Assembly (NCBI GenBank): GCA_021464525.1
Contig: JADRCO010001076.1
Coordinates: forward strand, 1 to 22,788
DNA length: 22,788 nucleotides
From: Rhizophagus sp. LPA8_4_AMF
Lineage: Eukaryota > Glomeromycota > Glomeromycetes > Glomerales > Glomeraceae
Direction of reading: 5' to 3'
Shown here: positions 1-7,816 of the stretch, piece by piece
How the letters are laid out: each line of letters starts with the position of its first letter
Numbering within the stretch: the first letter of the stretch is position 1
The notes under the pieces: model-generated
The model's input: the letters and a program-made list of their open reading frames with translations, nothing else
Database searches by the model: none
Told to the model about the DNA's origin: nothing
Program-made: the position numbers and the translations under genes

Positions 1-122
1 ATGGAAATATAAGTTATTGGAATGATGAAAAACAAAATTGGGAAAGAGAAAATCAGAAGATGATTGTAATTCTGATTAAATTAAATAATTCAAAAAATAT
101 TAAATTAGAATTTAGTAATGAG
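1..122 (+). CDS. Gene A, partial N-lobe exon at window edge
   Basis: This is the last 40 codons of an N-lobe exon, starting inside the GNISYWNDEKQNW region and ending at the NE|gt donor (GT at 123). Its beta3 segment reads MIVILIKL, so the canonical lysine of VALK is replaced by Ile. The next intron (123-191, 69 nt) contains no in-frame stop until the acceptor TAG itself. Confidence 0.8.
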
Positions 123-3100
123 GTATTATTAACTTGTTATATGAAATTCTTGAAATTTTTAATTTATACTTATATATTATATATTTTCTAGACCAGTGAA
201 TCTTATGGAATAACTCAAAATCCAGAAACAAAAGATTATATAATGGTTTTGAATGAAAAATGCAAAAAATGTAATTACATATGTGATGCAGTTCATTTTC
301 AACAAGATTTTGTAAGTTGGACCAGTGGTAATGATAATATTGATAAATTTGTTCGAGATACTCAGTTATCAGCTCATAAAAATGCGAATGATATATTAGA
401 ATGGATACCTTATGATAGATTTTATATTTTTAAAAAAAGTGGTTTTAGTGAAATATGTGAAGCAAATTGGATTGATGGAAATATAAGTCATTGGAGTGAT
501 GAAAAGCAAAGTTGGAAAAGAAAGAATCAAAATATGATTGTAACACTGAGAAGATTAATTAATACAAAAAATATTACATTAGAATTTAAAAATGAGGTAC
601 GATTAATTTATTATTTAATGAAGTATTTGAATTTTTAATTTTTGCTAATGTATTATATAATATTTGTAGATCAGTAGACCTTATGGAATAACTCAGAATC
701 CAAAAACAAAACACTATATGATTGTCTTGAATGATAAATGTAAAAAATGCAATTATTCCAAGTGCAATACAATACATTTTCGACAAAATCTTATAAGTTG
801 GACTAGTAGTGATAATGTCATTGATAAATTTATTCGAGATACTCAGCAATCTGCTCATGAAAGTGCAAGAGAAGCATTAGAATGGATACCTTATGATAGA
901 TTATATAATATCAAATGTATTGTAGAAAAGAAAGAATATAGAGCAAAATGGATTGATGGAAATATAAGTTATTGGAATGATGAAAAACAAAATTGGGAAA
1001 GAGAAAATCAAAATATGATTGTGACACTGAGAAGATTATATAATACAAAAAATATTACATTAGAATTTATAAATGAGGTATAACAAGTGTCATTTAATAA
1101 AATTTTGGAATTCTTAATTTACTAATACTATATTAAATTTATAGATTAAAATAGATCATGTATTTTATGGAATAACTCAGGATCTAAAAACAAAAATTTA
1201 TATGATGGTTTTAAATGAAAAATGTAAAAAATGTAATTATATATGCTATGCAATTTATCTTCAACAAAATTTTGATAACTGGACTAGTGGTAATGATGAC
1301 ATTGATAAAGTTATCCAAGATACTCAGTTATCAGCCCATAGAAGTGCAAGAAAAGCATTGGAATGGATACCTTATAATAGATTATGTGATATCAAATATA
1401 TTGCAGAAAAGAAAGTAGTATATAAAGCAAAATGGATTGATGGAAATATAAGTTATTGGAATGATGAAAAACAAAATTGGGAAAGAGAAAATCAAAATAT
1501 GATTGTGACACTGAGAAGATTATATAATACAAAAAATATTACATTAGAATTTATAAATGAGGTATAACAAGTGTCATTTAATAAAATTTTGGAATTCTTA
1601 ATTTACTAATACTATATTAAATTTATAGATTAAAATAGATCATGTATTTTATGGAATAACTCAGGATCTAAAAACAAAAATTTATATGATGGTTTTAAAT
1701 GAAAAATGTAAAAAATGTAATTATATATGCTATGCAATTTATCTTCAACAAAATTTTGATAACTGGACTAGTGGTAATGATGACATTGATAAAGTTATCC
1801 AAGATACTCAGTTATCAGCCCATAGAAGTGCAAGAAAAGCATTGGAATGGATACCTTATAATAGATTATGTGATATCAAATATATTGCAGAAAAGAAAGT
1901 AGTATATAAAGCAAAATGGATTGATGGAAATATAAGTTATTGGAATGATGAAAAACAAAATTGGGAAAGAGAAAATCAGAAGATGATTGTAATTCTGATT
2001 AAATTAAATAATTCAAAAAATATTAAATTAGAATTTAGTAATGAGGTATTATTAACTTGTTATATGAAATTCTTGAAATTTTTAATTTATACTTATATAT
2101 TATATATTTTCTAGACCAGTGAATCTTATGGAATAACTCAAAATCCAGAAACAAAAGATTATATAATGGTTTTGAATGAAAAATGCAAAAAATGTAATTA
2201 CATATGTGATGCAGTTCATTTTCAACAAGATTTTGTAAGTTGGACCAGTGGTAATGATAATATTGATAAATTTATTCGAGATACTCAGTTATCAGCTCAT
2301 CAAAATGTGAATGATATATTAGAATGGATACCTTGTGATAGAGTTTATATTTTTAAAAAAAGTAGTTTTGGTGAAATATATGGAGCGAAATGGATTAATG
2401 GAAATATAAGTCATTGGGATAGTGAAAAACAAAATTGGGAAAGAGAAAATCAAAATATGATTGTAATTCTAAAGAGATTAAATAATCCAAAAAATATTAT
2501 AACAGAATTTAAAAATGAGGTATAATTAACTTGTTATTTAATGAAAATTGAAATTCTAATTTTTACTAATATATTATAGCTGTTTGTAGATAAGTGGATC
2601 TTATGGAATAACTCAAAATCCAGAAACAAATAATTATATGATGGTATTAAATGATAAATGCAAAAAATGTAATTGTATATGTTATGCAATTAATTTTCAA
2701 CAAAATTTTGTAAATTGGACTAGTGGTAATGATGACATTGATAAATTTATTCAAGATATTCAGTTATCAACTCATAAAAACGTGAATGATACATTAGAAT
2801 GGATACCTTATGATAAGTTATATAATATCAAATATATTGCAGAAAAGAAAGTATATGAAGCAAATTGGACTGATGGAAATATAAGTTCTTGGAATTATAT
2901 AGATCAAAATTGGATAAGAGAAAATCAAAATATGATTGTAATTCTAAAGAGATTAGATAATCCAAAAAATATTATGTTAGAATTTATAAATGAGGTATAA
3001 TTATTTTATTATTATTTAATGAAAATATTTGAAACTTTAATTTTTGTTAATATGTTATATATATTTGTAGATCAATGGGTCTTATGGAATAACTCAAAAT

Positions 3101-4565
3101 CCAGAAACAAAAAATTATATAATTGCTTTGAATGATAAATGTAAAAAATGTAATGGTATATGTTATGCAATTCATTTTCAACAAAATTTTGATAATTGGG
3201 CCAGTGGTAATGATGACATCGATAAATTTATTCAAGATACCCAGTTATTAGCTCATGGTAATTATGGCAATGATGTGTTTAAAGATGTATTAGAATGGAT
3301 ACCTTATGATAGATTTTACAATATAAAATATATTGCAAAAGGTGGATTTGGCGAAGTGTATAGAGCAAATTGGATTGATGGGTACATAGTTAATCAGAAA
3401 TCTGGTTGTTGGAACAGACACAATAAAAACATGTTTGTGGCTCTGAAGAGTTTGTATAATTCAGAAAATGTTACATTAGAGTTTATGAATGAGGTATAAT
3501 TTAATTATTTGATTTATTATTTTAAATAAGATATTAAAAATGTTGATTGTATTAGTATTTATATATTCTTATTTTAATATAGATAACATTTCATAATAAA
3601 GGAAGAATAAATAATTCTTTTATTATTGGATTTTATGGAATAACTCAGGATCCAGAAACAAAAAATTATATAATGGTTTTAGATTATGCAGAAGATGGAA
3701 GTTTACGAAATTACTTAGATAAAGAAGATATCAAATTAAATTGGAATGAAAAAATTGAATATATGTTTGATATTGTAACTGGACTTAATCGTATTCATAA
3801 TAAGGAATTAATTCATCGAGATTTGCATATTGGGAATGTATTAAAACTTAAATATAGGATTGCTATAGCTGATATGGGATTATGTAAGCCTGCAAATTAT
3901 ATTGCATCAGAAAGCAAAATATATGGTGTTTTACCTTATATTGCTCCTGAAGTTTTAAGAGGAAAAAAATATACTAAAGCTGCTGATATTTATAGTTTTG
4001 GTATAATAATGTATGAAGTAATTTCTGGATTACCCCATATAATGATATAAGCCATGATGAAAATCTAGCAATAAAAATTTGCCAGGGATGTAGGCCAAGG
4101 TTTAATATCAAAGTACCTCAATTAATTGTACATTTAATTAAAAGATGCTTAGATGCAAACCCATTAAATCGACCAATGGCAAGAGAAATTAAAGATATTT
4201 TACGTGAATGGCAGCTATATATGCCAACAGACTTGCAAGATCAAATTAAAGAAGCAGATGAATTTAATAATGATAACCTACCAATTGATAGTGTGCCTTC
4301 AACTAGTTTAGGGTTATCATATGAAACGCGTTCAGAAGCTAATAATATGCCTTCGACTAGTTTAGGTTTACCATATGAAACGCGTTCAGAAGCTAATAAT
4401 GTGCCTTCAACTAGTTTAGGTTTATCATATGAAACGCGTTCAGAAGCTAATAGTGTACCTCCAGCTAGTTTAGGATTATCATACGAAATACATTCAGAAG
4501 CTATTTATGCGAGTAGATTGCTTGATTTTAATGATCTTCCTGAACCAAAAAATTCTGATGATTAA
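1..4565 (+). CDS. Poly-N-lobe kinase-like gene A (5' incomplete, frameshifted 3' exon)
   Basis: This is a multi-exon protein kinase-like gene running off the left edge. Exons: <1-122, 192-596, 670-1077, 1145-1561, 1629-2045, 2115-2519, 2590-2994, 3071-3493 and 3583-4565. All internal junctions are phase 0, with GT donors after an NE codon pair and TAG acceptors; introns are 67-89 nt, several with TACTAAT or CTAAT branch sites. Each repeated exon encodes beta4-beta5 (YGITQNP...DYI), a Cys-rich piece (KCKKCN), SGN..ID, LEWIPYD, beta1-beta3 and the start of alpha-C. Only exon 3071-3493 has an intact glycine loop (GGFGEVY) and VALK lysine. The last exon carries HRDLHIGN, ADMGLC and APE. One base is missing in the C run at 4033-4036, so the frame breaks before kinase subdomain X. 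The plan resembles TKL-like kinases expanded in Glomeromycotina. It may be an expressed gene with a sequencing error, or a recent pseudogene. Confidence 0.82.
192..596 (+). CDS. Gene A, N-lobe cassette exon (135 codons)
   Basis: The exon opens with TSES-YGITQNPETKDYI, followed by KCKKCNYIC, a WTSGNDNID motif, LEWIPYDR, a degenerate glycine loop (FKKSGFSEIC) and beta3 MIVTLRRL with Arg where Lys is expected. It ends in FKNE before GTACGA. Both boundaries are phase 0. A CTAAT-type branch site (TTGCTAATG) lies about 20 nt before the next acceptor. Confidence 0.85.
670..1077 (+). CDS. Gene A, N-lobe cassette exon (136 codons)
   Basis: This has the same architecture: ISRPYGITQNP, KCKKCNYSKC, WTSSDNVID, LEWIPYDR. 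The glycine loop is deleted (IVEKKEYRA in place of IAKGGFGEVYRA) and beta3 is VTLRRL. It is phase 0 on both sides and is followed by a 67-nt intron with a perfect TACTAAT branch site. The 3' part of this exon begins the 553-bp identical tract shared with the next cassette. Confidence 0.85.
942..1978 (+). repeat. 484-bp tandem duplication (553-bp identical tract)
   Basis: Positions 942-1494 and 1426-1978 read identically at an offset of 484 bp, covering exon ends, a whole intron and most of a cassette. Both breakpoints fall inside exons, which suggests unequal crossing-over or replication slippage between homologous cassettes rather than insertion. Confidence 0.9.
1145..1561 (+). CDS. Gene A, N-lobe cassette exon (139 codons)
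   Basis: The acceptor is at 1143-1144; a second AG at 1153-1154 would break the frame. The exon encodes FYGITQDLKTK, KCKKCNYICYA, WTSGNDDID, LEWIPYNR, a loop-deleted IAEKKVVYKA and VTLRRL. It is almost identical to the next exon, and its coding start, upstream intron and donor side are all duplicated there. Confidence 0.85.
1629..2045 (+). CDS. Gene A, N-lobe cassette exon (139 codons)
   Basis: This is a near-identical copy of the previous cassette up to position 1978. From there it matches the partial exon at the window start instead (beta3 VILIKL, then FSNE). It therefore looks like a recombinant between two cassette types. The following intron (2046-2114) is 69 nt and open in frame until its acceptor TAG. 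Confidence 0.85.
1924..2273 (+). repeat. Copy of window positions 1-350 (offset 1923 bp)
   Basis: The first 350 bases of the window recur here without a mismatch that I can see, including the whole 69-nt intron; the first difference is 351 G versus 2274 A. The tract runs off the left edge, so the higher-order period of 1923 bp (four cassettes) is probably longer than seen. Confidence 0.9.
2115..2519 (+). CDS. Gene A, N-lobe cassette exon (135 codons)
   Basis: This is the partner of exon 192-596 at an offset of 1923 bp: the two are identical for their first 159 bases and then drift. The loop region reads FKKSSFGEIY, closer to a real glycine loop than in most cassettes. Beta3 reads VILKRL, so the lysine is retained. 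It ends FKNE at a GTATAA donor. Confidence 0.85.
2590..2994 (+). CDS. Gene A, N-lobe cassette exon (135 codons)
   Basis: ISGSYGITQNP, KCKKCNCICYA, WTSGNDDID, LEWIPYDK, a loop-deleted IAEKKVYEA and VILKRL (lysine kept) are all visible. It is phase 0 on both sides; the donor is GTATAA at 2995. Confidence 0.85.
3071..3493 (+). CDS. Gene A, functional-looking N-lobe exon (141 codons)
   Basis: This exon lies directly before the C-lobe exon. It is the only one in this array with an intact glycine-rich loop (AKGGFGEVYRA) and a full VALKSL beta3, followed by FMNE at the alpha-C glutamate. The Cys-rich segment is reduced to CKKCNGIC; full-length relatives usually have two CxxC pairs. Joined to the next exon it gives a contiguous kinase N-lobe: ..EFMNE|ITFHNKGRINNSFIIGFYGITQ. 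Confidence 0.88.
3583..4565 (+). CDS. Gene A, kinase C-lobe exon, frameshifted
   Basis: The exon encodes the rest of alpha-C, beta4-beta5, the hinge (VLDYAEDGSL), the catalytic loop HRDLHIGNVL (Asp and Asn present), ADMGLC in place of DFG, PYIAPEVLRG, and DIYSFGIIMYEVISGLP. A base is then missing in the C run at 4033-4036, and the literal frame stops at 4048-4050. One base over, the frame continues through the C-terminal helices (IKICQG..RP, LIKRCLDANPLNRP) to a tail with four 18-residue repeats and SRLLDFNDLPEPKNSDD before TAA at 4563. The motifs that precede the shift suggest catalytic competence. Confidence 0.88.
4033..4036 (+). other. Frameshift in C homopolymer
   Basis: The run CCCC interrupts the kinase frame: adding one base restores GLPPYNDI and everything downstream to 4565. 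The break lies between subdomains IX and X. A homopolymer is a typical place for a sequencing or assembly error, so a real mutation is not proven. Confidence 0.85.
4293..4508 (+). repeat. Four tandem 54-bp coding repeats
   Basis: There are four in-frame 54-bp units (4293-4346, 4347-4400, 4401-4454, 4455-4508). They encode an 18-residue module of the form xPSTSLGLxYETRSEAxx after the kinase domain. Units 1-3 are nearly identical; unit 4 is the most diverged and runs into IYASRLLD. Relatives normally carry a single such spacer, so this is a local expansion. Confidence 0.92.
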
Positions 4566-4613
4566 TATAAACAAAATGATAATATTATAAGCATGGAATT
4601 TTCAAGTAATTAG
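4566..4613 (+). pseudogene. Readable former C-terminal tail after TAA
   Basis: The frame used up to the TAA at 4563-4565 stays open for 15 codons (YKQNDNIISMEFSSN) and then reaches TAG. As I remember them, paralogues of this family continue past ..PKNSDD with a Y-rich, NIISME-type tail. The TAA therefore probably arose from a Tyr codon and shortens the protein slightly. Confidence 0.5.
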
Positions 4614-6946
4614 CATTAATTAATAAGTTGATTATTTTAAAAATGTGAACCAATTATTAAAGATGCTAATTAATTTTTTTATTAATAGAATCATTATAAA
4701 TTGATATTTCTAAATCGAATACCAATTAGCAATTAAAAAGTAAATTTTTTAATTTATAAGATTAATGGATTAATAATAATATATATTTTCTAATGATTTA
4801 TGTTATTTTATTAATTTTTTTTTTTAGGTCCAAAATAGAAAATTAAAAAGTACAGTATTGGCGTTACTGGTATTATAGAGTATAATATTTTCATTAAAAA
4901 CATTATTTTTCAGATAGTTTTTTTATTTTATATCATTTCAATTTTAAAGTCTGTCTAATTTAGCTTTCTTATAATAAATATATTTATTTTATTTGGGTTT
5001 AAATTTATTTTATTTTTTCTTTTCCAAATTAAGGGAATGATAATTTTTTTGCAACTAAACTAGTGAACATGATCTTGATTTTATATGTCCATAATATTAA
5101 CTTATATAATTTTTAAATTTGGCTTACAAATAAAGCAACAAACTAGTAACAATGATTTTAAATGATTTTAAATTATTTCGGTTATGTACAAAATATTTAG
5201 CTTAAACTCTCAGTATTCTTTTTTTGCTAACAAAATTCCCTTTACTAACATTCTAGAGCATAACATTGTTTTACACCCAAGCCTGTTAATTCTATAAAAT
5301 TCTGGTCAAGATATGCAATTGTAGTTACTACGTGGTCCAAAACTCAAATTTTAATGTACAGTATTTCTTTTTAACGAGAACCTTAGCATCCCTACTAGAC
5401 ATGTAAGTAAAATCAAATTGATACGATTTGTAGTCAAAAAAATTTCAATATCAACTAGTTAATTGGTTGATTACCTGATTTTTTAGCTGGTTAAGATTTT
5501 TGAATGTTTCAACCTCTAGGCAGGGGCTAATACATTTAAATTAAGTGCTATTTCTCTATAAAAAAAATTTGGAAAGACCCCGATAAATAATCATTTTTCT
5601 AGTTTTTATTCCGAAGAAACTCAGACACGTGATCATTTTTCTGAAAAATTTTTTATAGGGTTTAAGTGACAAATTTTTTATCCTGCTTTGAACACACGCA
5701 AGAAAAGAAGATTAAAATCATACATTATCTTATAAAATTCTTTACGATGACCAGACCAGCCAATTAAATAACTCCGAGAAATTGCAACTTTAAAAAAAGT
5801 GAAAATATACATTGATAAATAAATAAATAAATATTTGTTTTTGCGTATGTAATATTATAAATCCATTAGTATGATAACGTCATTATTCAATTTTTTTTAC
5901 ATAATCATACGCTTGATGTCATTTGTAAACCGCAACATTTTTTTTTTGCTCGCTTACTTTTGTATTCAATAATAGGATGCCTAAACATTTTTCTTAAATG
6001 TTAAGTAAAATTACATTGTAGTTTTGGAAGATGATAAGTATTATGGCATTAATATTGAAGTTTGACGATGATCAAAATACAAAAATAATTCATTTCTCCT
6101 ATATTATCGTTCTCTATTTTACGATGAAATTTAACTTCTAAAAAAAGAATAATTATGATATCTTGGTTTATATAAAGTTTCCAAATATTTTACAGAAAAT
6201 TTTAGGGTTATTTTAGAGTAAGTTGCATTTATATTTTATTAATTTTTTATCATTAATATTTTAAATTCAACAAAAAAATCTAAGGCATATTTATGGCGGT
6301 ATAATTTTCTAATTAATTGCCAAATATACACAACCAGCCGATATATCAGTTCAAATCCTTATGTGTAAATTATATTTATTATTTTTTATCTGAAATTATT
6401 TTGCTTTTTATAATATTTTAATTGCATAATATATAGTAATTAGTCAACCGAGATTTATATACAATATAGTCACATTAATTTATATACAATAGAGTTTGTT
6501 ATTTGTTTAATTGTTCAAATAATTGTGATTAAAACAAGTATCAATCATTTATTTGAGCTCACAACGTAATAGCTAATTACAAACTGATTTTATTTATGTA
6601 AATAAAAAATCACATATACTCTATAATCAGTGTTGAACAATAACTAGTAAATATATATGAATGTAAAGAAAAAAAAAATATAATTACTCATATCTAATAT
6701 GTTAGTAGTAGAGAAAGAAAACTGATGATTTGATATAGAACATTGAGGTCTAAGGACAAGCAACTATACATGATATTAAATAAACTTCTACATATAAAAA
6801 GAATAAAAATATTTCAATCAACTAGCTGTCTGCATTTAGGCTTTATCATAGTAAGATATCAAAGAAAGATCATATTGTGATAAAGATATTTGAAAGTTAA
6901 ATATCATATGATTGCTAAATAAAAATTTAATCTGAATGGGACATAA
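4614..6946. other. AT-rich spacer between convergent genes, no gene seen
   Basis: Both flanking genes end here, so it holds two 3' ends. I see no sustained coding frame. Small repeats are present: an (AAAT)n run at about 5815-5834, and a direct repeat of ATTTATATACAATAkAGT at 6453-6470 and 6478-6495. Long poly-A and poly-T runs are common. Confidence 0.7.
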
Positions 6947-7816
6947 TTAATCAGTGATGAGACAACTTAAGCATTCAGAATTATCATACTTGGGGAGATC
7001 TTTTGTAAAAGGATCAAGTAATCGAGATGTATAAACAGCTTCTGGATGTTGTTCGTTTTTCTTAAAAGAAGTGAGGTGTGATTTTCTGTAAATTTCTGCT
7101 TCTTTGAATTGTCTTTTAATTTCAATTGCATTTGATTCACCTTTTTTATATGAATTATAAAAATCATAAAATAACCTGATCTCAGCATTTATCTCAGCAG
7201 CATTTGGTCTATTATCTGGATTTAAATCCCAACATCTTTTCATTAAGTCAATATAGCATTTTGGTGCTTCCAGCTCATTTATTTCAGGTCTAATTCCATT
7301 GCATATCTCTAATGTTAAATGATGGTCATGTGCACAATGGTCAAAAGGTTGTTTTCCAGTTGCTGTGAAATACATAATCATACCAAAGCTATATATGTCT
7401 GCTGACTGAGTATAAGGTTTTCCTCTTAATACTTCAGGCGCCATATAAGGAATAACTCCATAAGTTTTTACTTCACTTATGTTATTCACATCTTCACATA
7501 ATCCCATATCTGCTATAAATAACGATTTCCTATTAAGAAAATTGAAGTTTTTTGTTAAAAACAATATATTTCCTGTATGAAAATCATGATGAACCTTCTG
7601 TTTCTTATGAATTCCCTTGAGACCTTCAATGATACTTAGAAGTGTTTGTATTTTATTTTTCCAATCAAAATCTTCATGATTTGTACCTATCCAATTATTA
7701 TAACTTCCACCATCCGCATATTCAATAACTATAATATAATCTTTTGTATTTGGATTTTGGGATATTCCATATACATTAAGAATATCATCCATTTTATTAA
7801 TTGAATATGCTCTAAC
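6947..7816 (-). CDS. Gene B exon 10, kinase C-lobe (289 codons)
   Basis: The hinge (VIEYADGGS) is followed by HHDFHTGNIL, where His replaces the Arg of HRD but the catalytic Asp and Asn remain. ADMGLC replaces DFG. PYMAPEVLRG, DIYSFGMIMY, and the subdomain X-XI motifs (ICNGIRPEI, LMKRCWDLNPDNRP) follow. The tail has a short basic helix and ends SECLSCLITD. The exon is uninterrupted, unlike its counterpart in gene A. Confidence 0.9.
   Translation of the reverse strand, partial: VRAYSINKMDDILNVYGISQNPNTKDYIIVIEYADGGSYNNWIGTNHEDFDWKNKIQTLLSIIEGLKGIHKKQKVHHDFHTGNILFLTKNFNFLNRKSLFIADMGLCEDVNNISEVKTYGVIPYMAPEVLRGKPYTQSADIYSFGMIMYFTATGKQPFDHCAHDHHLTLEICNGIRPEINELEAPKCYIDLMKRCWDLNPDNRPNAAEINAEIRLFYDFYNSYKKGESNAIEIKRQFKEAEIYRKSHLTSFKKNEQHPEAVYTSRLLDPFTKDLPKYDNSECLSCLITD

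Noticed and set aside
586..858. Minus-strand frame of 90 codons across exons 1 and 2 of gene A
   Set aside because: It lies opposite real exons and an intron and has only low-complexity hydrophobic content. The same applies to the minus frame at 3047-3235.
1215..1418. 67-codon plus-strand frame, repeated identically at 1699-1902
   Set aside because: It is a +1 shadow of the cassette exons; its repetition only reflects the duplication of the cassette.
243..2525. Each cassette as a separate small protein starting at its own Met
   Set aside because: The putative starts fall inside the conserved ...DYIMVL segment, and the upstream codons back to the acceptor encode conserved YGITQNP. The ATG is therefore internal.
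192..3493. A CRISPR array or simple satellite explanation for the repeats near 480 bp
   Set aside because: The units are coding, spliced and diverged, with kinase motifs; the spacers are introns, not unique spacers between short repeats.
6967..7188. 73-codon minus-strand frame near the end of gene B
   Set aside because: It overlaps the C-lobe exon in another frame and has no family features.
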